From a virus: a DNA stretch of 39,499 nt. This document shows positions 17,995-26,277 of the stretch, piece by piece. A program made the position numbers and the translations under genes. Each line of letters starts with the position of its first letter. Positions within the stretch are counted from its first letter, which is position 1. The notes under the pieces were generated by a model, which saw only the letters and a program-made list of their open reading frames with translations, had not been told where the DNA came from and searched no databases. Location: the IMG/VR virus record IMGVR_UViG_3300040801_001841, positions 1 to 39,499 of that record. One strand, given 5' to 3'.

Positions 17995-18770
17995 GAGAAC
18001 TTGCACTCCTCAAAGAACTTACAGTATTTAGGACTGCAAAGATAGTACTTAGGATTACCGCGGAACAGCATATCAGGATCCACTTTATCCTCATTATATA
18101 CTTCAAGTACATCAAGCAAAGTATTTACAATATTCTTTGCTTTATCTTTATTAATCTGTGCGTCCATAATGTGTCCTTCAGGTTTAGCCTTAAGAACAAC
18201 ATTTTGAATAGTACTTACGTTAACTTTAACTCCATTTTCTTCAGCTAAATAATTGTATATAGATTGCTGAGTAGATGAGTTAGCCACATTATGTTTACGT
18301 TTACCAGTTTTAAGATCAGATATAACACCAACTTCTTCATCTACATAATCGAGTTGACCAGAAATGCCTTCAACAATAGGATGATCTGTAATATTAACAG
18401 TAAAGCGTTGTTCAACACCTGTCGGAACAGGAACATAGGGTGTAATATCTTCAACATAAGTATCTAAGCCGACAAGAATCTCTTTATGACAAGTATTCCT
18501 ATCTTCATTAGCATCAAACTGAAGATCTTTCTGTTCCTCTTCTTCGAATGCTTCAACAGCAGCATCAGCCATAGAACCCATAGAAATAACCTTAGTTTTA
18601 GCTTGCATACTATCAAGCCACATTTGCTCTACGCCTGCGTGAATAGCAGTGCCAATAGCTGCACGACTATTAGGTATAGATGTTTCACCTAGAATAAATA
18701 CACGGTACCATTGTTGAGGGCACTGTAAGAATGTATCTATACTTGAAGGCCTTAAAATAATCTTATCCAT
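17991..18770 (-). CDS. PD-(D/E)XK exonuclease, Cas4/RecB-like with Fe-S cysteines
   Basis: A 259-residue PDDEXK_1 nuclease. The N-terminal LRPSSIDTFLQCPQQWY contains Cys17, followed by GTAIHAGVE with His44. The catalytic core is GQLDYVDEEVGVISDLKTGK with Asp141, Asp152 and Lys154, and QQSIYNY supplies the Q-x-x-x-Y motif. Three cysteines at 245, 250 and 256 near the C-terminus plus Cys17 form the likely 4Fe-4S site found in Cas4 and AddB-type nucleases. Such phage nucleases resect DNA for recombination or degrade host DNA. Its start overlaps the dCMP deaminase stop by 8 nt. Confidence 0.85.
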   Translation of the reverse strand: MDKIILRPSSIDTFLQCPQQWYRVFILGETSIPNSRAAIGTAIHAGVEQMWLDSMQAKTKVISMGSMADAAVEAFEEEEQKDLQFDANEDRNTCHKEILVGLDTYVEDITPYVPVPTGVEQRFTVNITDHPIVEGISGQLDYVDEEVGVISDLKTGKRKHNVANSSTQQSIYNYLAEENGVKVNVSTIQNVVLKAKPEGHIMDAQINKDKAKNIVNTLLDVLEVYNEDKVDPDMLFRGNPKYYLCSPKYCKFFEECKFS

Positions 18771-19185
18771 AAAATTCTACTCCTACTCCAGCTTGTTTAA
18801 ATAAACTCATTGCTAGTGCTTGATCCGTTTTCCATGATCCACCAGGATGTGGACAAACAACTCTAGCAATTCGCGCATTAATAATTAGTTTAGCACAATT
18901 AGTACATGGCGCTTTAGTTACATGCATAGTCCAACCACGTAATGATGTTTCACCATTTACAATACAGTTAGCTTCTGCGTGCACCATTAATCTGTTCTTA
19001 AGTTCCTTGTCTTCAAGTAACTTAGGATCATCATGTATTCCAGTAGGAAATCCATTATAACCAATTATAAGATTTCTTTTATCTGGTGATACACAAACAG
19101 CGCCTACTTGTTTCCTAGGATCTTTAGACCATGTAGCAACTTCAAGTGCTAATGCAAAATACCTAAGATTCCACTTGTTCATCAT
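18763..19185 (-). CDS. Deoxycytidylate (dCMP) deaminase
   Basis: A 140-residue zinc deaminase converting dCMP to dUMP. The motif HAE at residues 69-71 and PCTNC with Cys94 and Cys97 give the zinc site and catalytic Glu71; KQVGAVCVSPDKRNLIIGYNGFP upstream is the usual first strand block. The product dUMP would feed thymidylate synthesis by the host or phage. Start is ATG 19185, with ATG 19182 equally possible. It overlaps DUF6378 by 23 nt. It belongs to a nucleotide set with the thymidylate-synthase-fold gene and the dUTPase/dCTPase-like gene. Confidence 0.9.
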   Translation of the reverse strand: MMNKWNLRYFALALEVATWSKDPRKQVGAVCVSPDKRNLIIGYNGFPTGIHDDPKLLEDKELKNRLMVHAEANCIVNGETSLRGWTMHVTKAPCTNCAKLIINARIARVVCPHPGGSWKTDQALAMSLFKQAGVGVEFYG

Positions 19186-19429
19186 TCAGCCACTTTTCAA
19201 CAAGAGTAGCATAACCAGCAATGTCATGCCATGAATCAACATGATTATGACCGTTATTAAGAATGCGAGCAAGCTTATGTAATATCATGCTTAACCCAAC
19301 CATTTGCACATGATCTAGCTTAACTGCATGCGGTGCAATAAGCTTATTTAATTGTACTTCAATAAGACAATGTGCAGGAAATGAGCCATGTTGTTGCTCA
19401 CGTTGTTTCAAAGTATCTTCAATATTCAT
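19163..19429 (-). CDS. DUF6378-like small protein
   Basis: An 88-residue helical protein resembling DUF6378 phage proteins: it starts MNIEDTLKQREQQHGSF, has an LSMILHKLARILNNG helix around residues 45-60, and ends with DSWHDIAGYATLVEKWL. The family is frequent in phage nucleotide or replication regions and has an all-alpha look reminiscent of MazG-like pyrophosphatases, but no activity is established. The ATG overlaps the thymidylate-synthase-fold gene by ATGA and the deaminase starts within its 3' end. Confidence 0.7.
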   Translation of the reverse strand: MNIEDTLKQREQQHGSFPAHCLIEVQLNKLIAPHAVKLDHVQMVGLSMILHKLARILNNGHNHVDSWHDIAGYATLVEKWLNDEQVES

Positions 19430-20220
19430 GGATGCACCTCAAAGTTAATTGGATTCAACGGTTCATAATCTATAAGACTAATTGAGTCTTTATTAAAATT
19501 GCTTAGTGAGCCTTCATTCAAATAAGTTACAGGGCCACCAGCATTTGGTACTGCATTTAAATACTCATACGTTTGATCAAGATGTGATTCATAAATATGA
19601 GTATCACCTAACATAAAGATTAGTTTACCTGGATGTAAGCCTAGTTCTTCAGCCATAAGTATATTCCAAGCAGCTGCAAGAATTATATCTGAAGGCAAAC
19701 CAATCATAGTATCAACTGAACGCTGATACCAAATCATTTCCAGGAATTCTTCATTTACATACCACTGGTATAATAAATGACAACAGGGTAAGCTGAGATT
19801 ATCAAGATTATCAGGACGCCAGCCAGAAATAATATGCCTTCGTCCGTTAGGATCAGTTGCCAATGACTGTAATACTTGATCCAACTGATTAACGCCATTG
19901 AAATCAAGCCAAGCATTACCATAATCAACATTAAGAGATCCATCTTCATCAGCCCACTCTTTCCAATAGTTACAACCTTCATTTTCAAAATCTTTAATAT
20001 GCTTAGGGCCTTTAAGGAAAGCAGCTAGTTCGCCAAACACTCCTTTATAATACATTTTACGACCTTGAAGAATAGGAAATTGACCCCACATAAGATCATA
20101 AACAGTTAGTACTTTACCAAATGTAGCTATAGTAGGAGCATTACGAGTATTACGCTTAATGCCAGTGTGTAAGATACTTCTAATTAATCTACAATAATCT
20201 TGTTCAAATGGTGCTGGCAT
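19426..20220 (-). CDS. Thymidylate-synthase-fold enzyme, possibly dCMP methyl- or hydroxymethyltransferase
   Basis: A 264-residue ThyA-fold enzyme. Catalytic PCCH supplies Cys147 and His148; RR at 127-128, Glu64 (GELAAFLKG), YQRSVD at 165-170 and GDTHIY with His208 and Tyr210 are all in place. At GLPSDI (174-179), however, Asp178 replaces the Asn found in thymidylate synthases (E. coli GLPFNI, Asn177). That Asn selects dUMP. Asp at this position is the hallmark of dCMP hydroxymethylases such as T4 gp42, and N-to-D mutants of thymidylate synthase methylate dCMP. The C-terminus (INFEVHP) also lacks the usual AV/AI ending. The fold is certain; a dCMP substrate is a strong inference. GGGAGG lies before the ATG. 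Confidence 0.8.
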   Translation of the reverse strand: MPAPFEQDYCRLIRSILHTGIKRNTRNAPTIATFGKVLTVYDLMWGQFPILQGRKMYYKGVFGELAAFLKGPKHIKDFENEGCNYWKEWADEDGSLNVDYGNAWLDFNGVNQLDQVLQSLATDPNGRRHIISGWRPDNLDNLSLPCCHLLYQWYVNEEFLEMIWYQRSVDTMIGLPSDIILAAAWNILMAEELGLHPGKLIFMLGDTHIYESHLDQTYEYLNAVPNAGGPVTYLNEGSLSNFNKDSISLIDYEPLNPINFEVHP

Positions 20221-20495
20221 TACAACCTCCCAGATACAGAAGGTTCACCCTCATGCATCTCTTTAATCAACTTATCATATTCAGTTCGGTCTACAATCTG
20301 AACTAAATAAGTATAGTTATGGTTATCTTTCAATCGTGGTTCATCATGAACTTCTACAATTGTCACGACATTCCAATTACCGTTTGTAAATACTACTGCT
20401 TTATCACCGACTTTGCAATCAAATTCAGTCATAAAAGTATAAACAAAATTAGTTCTTGCATATTTAACGCCAACAGTTTTAAATTGTGTATTCAT
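20220..20495 (-). CDS. Small beta-rich phage protein, unknown
   Basis: A 91-residue protein beginning MNTQFKTVGVKYARTNFVYTF, followed by DCKVGDKAVVFTNGNW and VVTIVEVHDEP. The pattern of a basic entry strand, a GD turn and a hydrophobic beta-hairpin suggests an SH3-like or OB-like small barrel, somewhat like the 3'-end-binding domain of PriA, but that is only a resemblance. The ATG at 20495 is used because the longer frame reads back through DNA polymerase coding sequence. It overlaps the polymerase 3' end by 17 nt and is TAATG-coupled to the thymidylate-synthase-fold gene. Confidence 0.6.
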   Translation of the reverse strand: MNTQFKTVGVKYARTNFVYTFMTEFDCKVGDKAVVFTNGNWNVVTIVEVHDEPRLKDNHNYTYLVQIVDRTEYDKLIKEMHEGEPSVSGRL

Positions 20496-22125
20496 AAGTA
20501 TATGATCCTTCTTCAATGTCACCCCAGTTATAACCACCATAGACTGAAACAGGCATTGGCAAATCTTTAACTGGGAGTAGTTGTGTAACTTCACGCCACG
20601 CTTCTTGCATTGCTTCAGCTATACGCTTAGCTACTTTAATATAGATAGTTTTATCATTAGGTGCATCAATAATATAACTATCATGAATAAAATTCATCAA
20701 ACGACAGTCATTCGCAATCAAATCAGGATACATATAATGCATTGCAAGTTTCGCAACTTCAGCACCTGTACCTTGATTTTCAATATTTAATTGATCTGTC
20801 ATCAAGCGACCACGATACTTGCGACCACAAGCAGTTGAACCAAGGCGCCCGCCATTAAAATCACGAATGCCTTTTTGCTGCCATGCAGTTACACCAGAAA
20901 AAAGATTTTTCCACTTACGTAGTTCACGAGTAACTACATCATGGTCAAGCAATAGCTCAGCATCTTTAATAAGAATGCTACGCATCATATTTACACCACC
21001 ACCATACAAAGCATTAAAATTAATAGTCTTAGCAATTTGTCTACTAATACCAAGAGTTTCAGCTACAAATGTATGGATGTCACCGCCACTGTAATAAACT
21101 TCAAGTAAGCGATAATCAGATGTAATACACGCAATACCTCTAAGCTCCAACTGTGAGAAATCTGAGTACAACATGAACCTGTCTGGTTCAATACCAAATA
21201 ATGGTTTAGTTTTACGTGGTAGTTGCTCAAGGTTTTGATCTGAACAAGTGTAACGGCCTGATCTAGCATATGGCCCAAATACACCATATATCTTACCATC
21301 TAATGTATCAAACTTATTAAGAAATGAGTTAAGCTTTAACAGTTTACGCACACGCAAAACAGCTTCAGCTCGTTTATTACCTTGAAGCATAAGTGTTGTA
21401 AGACCTAAGCCATCAGACATGTCACTACCAATGTAAGGTCTTACCTGTTTCCAAGAATTTACATTAATAGGTACATTATATTCTTCAATCTTTTGTTGAT
21501 TACTAACGTACATATCTTCAAGACGTGACTTATCAACAACCATACCATTGTTTTGAAAATCAAGCGCTTCACGAAGAGATATAATATCTAACTGATAACT
21601 GAAATCATTTAATGAATCTGCCATTGTTTCATACATATCAAGAAGATGATATACATCAATAGCAGCATACATTAGTTGTGCTTGTGGAATAGTAATGACA
21701 TCCCACTTAGCTTTTTGCATAGCTTTTTTGTCAATACCTAATGCATCATAAGGATCATAACCAAGATGTTTAGTTAACAATTCGTCAAGAGTATATGACA
21801 TCAATTGTGGCCAATGAATACGCGCCATCAAAAGAGTGTCATCAAACTTATGAGGAATAAACCTGCTTCCAGTCTGACGCTGAAGCGTAGTTATATCATA
21901 ACTCGCCAGCTGCATTACAAGAGTATTGTCTTCTAACTGCATAAGATAAGCAGTCAATAGAAGAGGTTCTGGATTTTTAACCATCAGGACTTTATCCCAA
22001 TGGGATTGATAAAATTGCGCTAAACAGATCTTACCGTATTTACCTGCGGTTTCTGTATCAAACGCTAGTGGTTGTCCTGGTTTTATACTGGCTTGGACTT
22101 CTTCCAGTGTCGCATATTTAAACAT
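20479..22125 (-). CDS. DNA polymerase I, family A, with 3'-5' exonuclease
   Basis: A 548-residue replicative polymerase. The N-terminal DnaQ-like exonuclease has FDTE (Asp23, Glu25), ASYD (Asp77) and YAAIDVY (Asp157), so proofreading looks intact. The polymerase domain has motif A LYSDFSQLELRG (Asp322), motif B RQIAKTINFNALYG (Arg362, Lys366, Phe370, Tyr374) and motif C FIHDSY (His481, Asp482). The residue equivalent to E. coli Phe762 is Phe, a state associated with virulent phages in surveys of viral polymerases. ATG at 22125 follows an ACGAGG site and lies just after a terminator-like hairpin; an upstream in-frame extension would read through that hairpin. Confidence 0.95.
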   Translation of the reverse strand: MFKYATLEEVQASIKPGQPLAFDTETAGKYGKICLAQFYQSHWDKVLMVKNPEPLLLTAYLMQLEDNTLVMQLASYDITTLQRQTGSRFIPHKFDDTLLMARIHWPQLMSYTLDELLTKHLGYDPYDALGIDKKAMQKAKWDVITIPQAQLMYAAIDVYHLLDMYETMADSLNDFSYQLDIISLREALDFQNNGMVVDKSRLEDMYVSNQQKIEEYNVPINVNSWKQVRPYIGSDMSDGLGLTTLMLQGNKRAEAVLRVRKLLKLNSFLNKFDTLDGKIYGVFGPYARSGRYTCSDQNLEQLPRKTKPLFGIEPDRFMLYSDFSQLELRGIACITSDYRLLEVYYSGGDIHTFVAETLGISRQIAKTINFNALYGGGVNMMRSILIKDAELLLDHDVVTRELRKWKNLFSGVTAWQQKGIRDFNGGRLGSTACGRKYRGRLMTDQLNIENQGTGAEVAKLAMHYMYPDLIANDCRLMNFIHDSYIIDAPNDKTIYIKVAKRIAEAMQEAWREVTQLLPVKDLPMPVSVYGGYNWGDIEEGSYTYEYTI

Positions 22126-22135
22126 ATGACCTCGT

Positions 22136-22168
22136 AAAAAGGTCCGCCGCCAATAAATGACGGCGGAC
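22136..22168 (-). terminator. Hairpin terminator/attenuator between SSB and DNA polymerase
   Basis: Read on the minus strand, GTCCGCCG and CGGCGGAC pair perfectly (8 bp, GC-rich) around an 11-nt loop and are followed by CTTTTT. This is a canonical Rho-independent terminator shape lying in the 59-nt gap between SSB and DNA polymerase. It would let SSB be made in excess while reducing read-through into the polymerase. Confidence 0.75.
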
Positions 22169-22184
22169 AATGGGGAGAACCTAT

Positions 22185-22805
22185 TTACAAGCGTGGTTTG
22201 GTAGGTGCATCTGACTGTTCATCAGCAATACCGCCCATCTCACCTTCAACGCCTTCAAAATCGCCATCTTCAATTTCATCAAAGTTAGCGCCGCCAGTAA
22301 ACTCAACGAACTTACTGAGCTGAATTGCATTCAAGTAGAATGAAACACCGCAAGTAGCTTTATTGATGTTATAAATTGCCATAACACCATTGACTCGACC
22401 ACGTGAACCGTTACCAATCTTTTTACCGTGCAATGAAATCTCATTACCTTTAGAGTTAAAAATCTTGATAACTTTAGGGTCACCAGAAGCGTAAGTGATA
22501 TTAGTTTTAAAACGGACAACTGTATTACCAGTTTCCTTATAAACATTTTCACCAGCTTCTTTGCTTGCTTCTTCGTCTTTTACCATGTGTGGATAAATGC
22601 CAAGAGACTTAGCATCTTTTGCACCCTTAGGTTTATTGTCTTCCCAGAATTTTTCAACCAGCTTAACAAAAGACTTAGCAGTTTCTGGTGTAAGGACAAC
22701 ATCTACTTGATACTTAGGTACATCTTGGAGATCTTTCTTGCCTTCTCCATCAATAAATACCCATTCTAAATCACCAACAGGTGAGTCAATAACTTGTGTA
22801 GTCAT
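22185..22805 (-). CDS. Single-stranded DNA-binding protein, T7 gp2.5-like
   Basis: A 206-residue OB-fold ssDNA-binding protein. The N-terminal GDLEWVFIDGEG, YQVDVVLTPETAKSF and KFWEDNK segments, then VRFKTNITY and GRVNGVMAIYNINKATCGVSFYL, follow the order of phage gp2.5-like SSBs. The C-terminus is strongly acidic (DEIEDGDFEGVEGE), the usual tail for binding polymerase and helicase, then ends with a short basic TKPRL. ATG at 22805 is preferred to an in-frame TTG at 22823. It has its own promoter at 22886-22915 and a terminator behind it, consistent with high expression. Confidence 0.85.
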   Translation of the reverse strand: MTTQVIDSPVGDLEWVFIDGEGKKDLQDVPKYQVDVVLTPETAKSFVKLVEKFWEDNKPKGAKDAKSLGIYPHMVKDEEASKEAGENVYKETGNTVVRFKTNITYASGDPKVIKIFNSKGNEISLHGKKIGNGSRGRVNGVMAIYNINKATCGVSFYLNAIQLSKFVEFTGGANFDEIEDGDFEGVEGEMGGIADEQSDAPTKPRL

Positions 22806-22885
22806 ATTTGATACTCTTTTCAAGGTTAATGTTTGAGACTAATTTGGCCTCGCTGACAGCAGTTTAACTACAACTGCATAATCTT

Positions 22886-22915
22886 ATTATACGAAGATAA
22901 CTGCTCAAAGTACAA
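22886..22915 (-). promoter_or_regulatory. Sigma70-like promoter for SSB
   Basis: On the minus strand TTGTAC (22910-22915) and TATAAT (22886-22891) are separated by exactly 18 bp; an A/T-rich stretch lies upstream of the -35. It faces SSB, about 80 nt from its ATG. Same elements and spacing as at 29921, 30496 and 31473. Confidence 0.75.
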
Positions 22916-22964
22916 TAATATTTTTTTATAGAAATTGCATTAGCCATTTGTTTTTTGAATGGCA

Positions 22965-23168
22965 CTATTCATGTATAAAATCAAGAGACTGTTTTAGTAT
23001 ACTACGGACTTCTGAAGATAAAGTATTACCAGGATAATGAGGATAACCATAAACTCTTTCATCAGCTACATTTGTTATTCTTGCACAACACTTACATTTA
23101 CCTTCTTGCAGCTTTATCTCTTTAAGTAATACTTTACCATATTTAGTACCGCAATAATGACATAGCAT
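22965..23168 (-). CDS. Small zinc-ribbon protein
   Basis: A 67-residue protein with two Cys pairs, CHYC at residues 3-6 and CKCC at 25-28, spaced as a zinc ribbon or treble-clef. The rest (ERVYGYPHYPGNTLSSE, SLDFIHE) is polar. It overlaps the upstream gene stop as TAATG. Proteins of this size with a ribbon often bind DNA or partner proteins in phage early operons; no specific role can be assigned. A 6-bp hairpin follows its stop and then the SSB promoter. Confidence 0.65.
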   Translation of the reverse strand: MLCHYCGTKYGKVLLKEIKLQEGKCKCCARITNVADERVYGYPHYPGNTLSSEVRSILKQSLDFIHE

Positions 23169-23377
23169 TAACCAGTTCCTCCACTTTGTACATGTGATTC
23201 TTTATTAGTTATCTTTGCTTTATCCCATTCAATTTTAGCAATAAAATCACCTTCAGCAAATCGTATTTCTGCAATTGATAAGAACCTGTCATTTGAAGAA
23301 TATTGTTCATGTACAGTGTATACTTTTTTGCCGTTTGAATCTGTGAATCTATACTTCAATACTAAATGGTCATTCAT
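23168..23377 (-). CDS. Hypothetical small protein
   Basis: A 69-residue beta-rich protein (LVLKYRFTDSNGKKVYTVHE, FLSIAEIRFAEGDFIAKIEW) that may be a small barrel, ending in a polar tail. ATG at 23377 is used because GGAG lies 6 nt before it; the in-frame TTG at 23389 lacks support. It overlaps the upstream gene by 8 nt and the downstream zinc-ribbon gene by one base. No family recognised. Confidence 0.55.
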   Translation of the reverse strand: MNDHLVLKYRFTDSNGKKVYTVHEQYSSNDRFLSIAEIRFAEGDFIAKIEWDKAKITNKESHVQSGGTG

Positions 23378-23579
23378 CTTCGTCTCCAATCAGGGCGTCA
23401 ACTAACTTTGTTACAGACTCATACGATCCGGTGTACTTAACGGCTTTCCTACAATCTCGTAACCCTGATTCCAGTTCAGCGATGCGACACCACGGACAAT
23501 GTTTGATCTCTTCTTCGCCGCACTTCTGCCGGTTCGCTTGATGGTTATGCCAGTTGTCGTGTTTCCATTTGTCACTCAT
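23370..23579 (-). CDS. Small Cys/His-rich protein, base composition unlike neighbours
   Basis: A 69-residue protein with QKCGEEEIKHCPWCR near residues 18-32, which may form a zinc knuckle together with nearby His residues (HDNWHNHQANRQ). The C-terminus is helical and acidic. The coding stretch is clearly richer in G+C than the genes on both sides, and its codons look closer to enterobacterial than to the rest of this operon, suggesting recent acquisition. The ATG overlaps the primase-helicase stop by 8 nt. Function unknown. Confidence 0.55.
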   Translation of the reverse strand: MSDKWKHDNWHNHQANRQKCGEEEIKHCPWCRIAELESGLRDCRKAVKYTGSYESVTKLVDALIGDEDE

Positions 23580-25830
23580 CTTCAATCTCCGATACATAGT
23601 TAACAATGTCTTTCAATCCAGGAATATAATAAGCATAACCATGTCTATTACCTGGAAGTGTAGTACGTGTTGGCTCAAGTCCAAGATCTTTCATCGCATG
23701 TCTTACAGTTGCATTAGCTCTTGGATCAAGCTCTGTACCTTTAAGTTCTTCATACAATTCAACAAGATCCTGTTCAAGAATCTTATTCTTATCAACTGTA
23801 TCATACAAAGAACGTGGCCCATACCTATCACCAATATTCTTAAACTCTTTCCAATTCTTAGTCTTAAGATAGAAAGCCAAGCGCTTAGCAATAGGCATAG
23901 ATTCAGCAATCAGTTTAGCTTTGTTATCAGAAACTAATGGTGTAGTATATGACTTAGCTTCTATATTCTGAATACTAGTAGCAAGATAGTAACAAAAGTC
24001 ATTAGTCTCTGCAATTAACTGTTGATGTACAATATCAATGCCGCCTAAATCATGCACCCAATTTTCATCTAACATTCTATTAGGTGTACTGAATAGAGCA
24101 ATACGTCTATCATCAGCATCAAGCATCAAAGGATTTTTATTCGCAGTCATAATGAATGTAACTTTATGATCGTACGAATACACATCCTCTCGCATTACAC
24201 GAATAGACAAGCGAGGCTTACCTGTATACTGCTTCAATAAACCTAGTGCCTCTTGCTTATCATTAAATGATGTTAGCTGATCACCGTATTCATCTAACTG
24301 TACAAATAAAGAATCCAACATCCAAGAGTTATTCTTTTCCAAGAATATCTTAGTAGATGGTCTTGCGATGGCAGCTTCACCAAGAATACGCTCAATTAGA
24401 TTTACAAAAGTATCCTTACCAGAACCTGGAACACCTAAGAAGTACAGGATAACAGGTGAATAATCAAAAGTGTCAAGTTTCCTGCGAATAAAGCTGAGCA
24501 GATAATTCCGCATCTTTTCATCTGGTATAAGCGATTCCAAAAACTTAAGTGTAATAGTCGGACGCTTATAATGATGCTCATATTCCTCAGGATTCTTGAA
24601 CACTTTATATGGAGTTGTGCTAACAAATGTATTAAACCGTTCTTTCTGTCCATCAGTAAAGAATCCAAATAAACGTTCTGGTTCTGATGAAGCTAACACA
24701 TTAGGTACAACACGAGTTATTTCACCAGGTTTGAAAGATTCATATGTAATAGAATTTAAGTGATGTGAAATCTGTTGAGGTTGATTAAAAGTTTGTACGC
24801 GTTCTTCTGCTATGTCAACAACATAGTATAGTCTGCGTTGATAGTCATAGAAAACGCTAATAACAGTACCATGGCGTGTTAAGAATGACATTACATTCTT
24901 TTGCCAATTCGGATCTTCCTGCCATATAGGTTCTCCGTCCTCACCAGTAGCTCTGCCTTCACACATAGGTTCAATGATAGTGCGATTAAGGCGAGACATA
25001 GCCATAGGTTCTTCGAACTGTTCATTAATTTCTCTAATAGCTTTAACGTACAAATCAACATCAATAGATGTATCTGCACCTAGTATAGCTGATACTTTAG
25101 AGAGATACTCAGAACCACGACCTTCTTCAATATCTTTAGGATGTACAAAGCCATGCTGTCTATACTCATCACAGTCACGAAAATCATATGGTGTTAATAT
25201 CTTAAATAGCGCACGCGTAACTTCGCCTGACTTAATAAACATCTCAAGCTGTGGCGCTAGATTAAATTTATGCTGACTGACTTTAGATACAATATTAACA
25301 GGTGCTTTCTTTGCATCCTGTATAGACAAAAGCAATGCCACTACCTCAGGCGGCGGCTCTTTAATTTCAGGTATAGCAGTTAGAGTTTCTTTAGTTGTGT
25401 TCTCTTCTGTAGGCAAATAAGTCATGCGCCCATTAGAAAGAAAATCTAACTTCAATGAGTTTGATGTAGTCTTAAAGCTGTCTACTAATTGATCTACATA
25501 ACGGTATATGATTGTCCCGCTTTCTTGATCGTTACCATTCTGATCTTTTTTACCAGTAGAAACAAAATGAAAATCATACTCAGGATCAAGAGCTTTAAAC
25601 ATATTATAAGTAATAGTATTATCACAATCAATAGCGATAATACCAGACTCTTTACCTGTTATAACACCACCTATAGGTGTCGCTGTATGGTTACGATCTT
25701 GTAAAGCACGTTCAAGCCAGTTCTTACCAAAAATAGGTACAGTCTTCTGTCCATTTGGCAATCGTTTAAGCTCGCCTTGAAGAGGAATCGTATACCAACC
25801 TAAGTCGATAAACGGTTGAATTGTTTTCAT
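23572..25830 (-). CDS. Primase-polymerase (AEP)/SF3 helicase
   Basis: A 752-residue replication initiator-type enzyme. The N-terminal AEP-like primase-polymerase has PIGGVITGKESGIIAIDCDN with Asp68 and Asp70. A linker follows, and the C-terminal half is a D5/DUF5906-type SF3 helicase with Walker A GVPGSGKDT (about 465-473), Walker B FVQLDEYGD (about 508-516) and sensor FIMTANKNP (about 558-566). A C-terminal winged-helix-like part follows. It would melt DNA and prime for the family A polymerase. ATG 25830 overlaps the preceding stop by ATGA. No separate DnaB- or T7 gp4-like helicase is present. Confidence 0.85.
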   Translation of the reverse strand: MKTIQPFIDLGWYTIPLQGELKRLPNGQKTVPIFGKNWLERALQDRNHTATPIGGVITGKESGIIAIDCDNTITYNMFKALDPEYDFHFVSTGKKDQNGNDQESGTIIYRYVDQLVDSFKTTSNSLKLDFLSNGRMTYLPTEENTTKETLTAIPEIKEPPPEVVALLLSIQDAKKAPVNIVSKVSQHKFNLAPQLEMFIKSGEVTRALFKILTPYDFRDCDEYRQHGFVHPKDIEEGRGSEYLSKVSAILGADTSIDVDLYVKAIREINEQFEEPMAMSRLNRTIIEPMCEGRATGEDGEPIWQEDPNWQKNVMSFLTRHGTVISVFYDYQRRLYYVVDIAEERVQTFNQPQQISHHLNSITYESFKPGEITRVVPNVLASSEPERLFGFFTDGQKERFNTFVSTTPYKVFKNPEEYEHHYKRPTITLKFLESLIPDEKMRNYLLSFIRRKLDTFDYSPVILYFLGVPGSGKDTFVNLIERILGEAAIARPSTKIFLEKNNSWMLDSLFVQLDEYGDQLTSFNDKQEALGLLKQYTGKPRLSIRVMREDVYSYDHKVTFIMTANKNPLMLDADDRRIALFSTPNRMLDENWVHDLGGIDIVHQQLIAETNDFCYYLATSIQNIEAKSYTTPLVSDNKAKLIAESMPIAKRLAFYLKTKNWKEFKNIGDRYGPRSLYDTVDKNKILEQDLVELYEELKGTELDPRANATVRHAMKDLGLEPTRTTLPGNRHGYAYYIPGLKDIVNYVSEIEDE

Positions 25831-26165
25831 TCTTCTGTAAGTTCCCAATATCCATATGGAAATTGTCCAATGTATCTTACATTGTCGGGTTGTTCTTCAT
25901 GATTCTTAACCCACTCAGGAAATAAAGAATCATTAATAGTATTGTATAAAAGAAAATCCTCTTCAGCTAGTGCTTTCTCCATTTCATCGTGGTATTTAAC
26001 TAATTTAATAGCTGCAACATTTGACATCTCAGGACACAGCATACGTACTGCAGTGTTAAGCGGAACTCCTAACTCAACTCTGTACTTGATTTGTAAAATG
26101 TCAGCCTCTGCGATTAGCTTGCGCTTAGCGCTTGTTCTAATCTCACGTGGCACTATAGGTTTCAT
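25827..26165 (-). CDS. First gene of leftward operon, helical, possibly DNA-binding
   Basis: A 112-residue protein. Residues 10-55 (SAKRKLIAEADILQIKYRVE, LGVPLNTAVRMLCPEM) look helical with a possible helix-turn-helix, and the C-terminus is acidic (EEQPDNVRYIGQFPYGYWELTEE region). ATG at 26165 has a strong AAGGAG site 6 nt upstream. It is the promoter-proximal gene of the leftward replication operon and ATGA-coupled to the primase-helicase, so it may help origin recognition or regulate the operon. Family not recognised. Confidence 0.55.
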   Translation of the reverse strand: MKPIVPREIRTSAKRKLIAEADILQIKYRVELGVPLNTAVRMLCPEMSNVAAIKLVKYHDEMEKALAEEDFLLYNTINDSLFPEWVKNHEEQPDNVRYIGQFPYGYWELTEE

Positions 26166-26212
26166 TGTTCTCCTTGCTAGTTTGTTGAGTTGAAAAACTT
26201 TTCGCATCCTTA

Positions 26213-26242
26213 ATTATATAACGAAATTAAAGCTTTTAACAA
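26213..26242 (-). promoter_or_regulatory. Leftward promoter of the replication operon
   Basis: On the minus strand TTGTTA (26237-26242) and TATAAT (26213-26218) are 18 bp apart. The transcript would start near 26206 and give a leader of about 40 nt before the AAGGAG site. One base pair-set away from the TTGTAC consensus at the other leftward promoters. Confidence 0.75.
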
Positions 26243-26267
26243 TTAAAAATGTTAATACTAAGTATTA
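26236..26267. promoter_or_regulatory. Possible operator repeats between divergent promoters
   Basis: Two inverted repeats occupy the space between leftward and rightward promoters: TTAACA (26236-26241) with TGTTAA (26250-26255), and TAATACT, A, AGTATTA at 26253-26267, a perfect 7-bp dyad. The first overlaps the leftward -35 box. Their placement suits a regulator binding both directions. AT-richness makes chance palindromes common, so this is tentative. Confidence 0.35.
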
Positions 26268-26277
26268 GCATAATTAA

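Noticed and set aside
17906-18115. Minus-strand frame of 69 codons with a hydrophobic start
   Set aside because: Mostly a shadow of the Cas4-like nuclease in another frame; the 31-codon gene in the gap fits the operon better.
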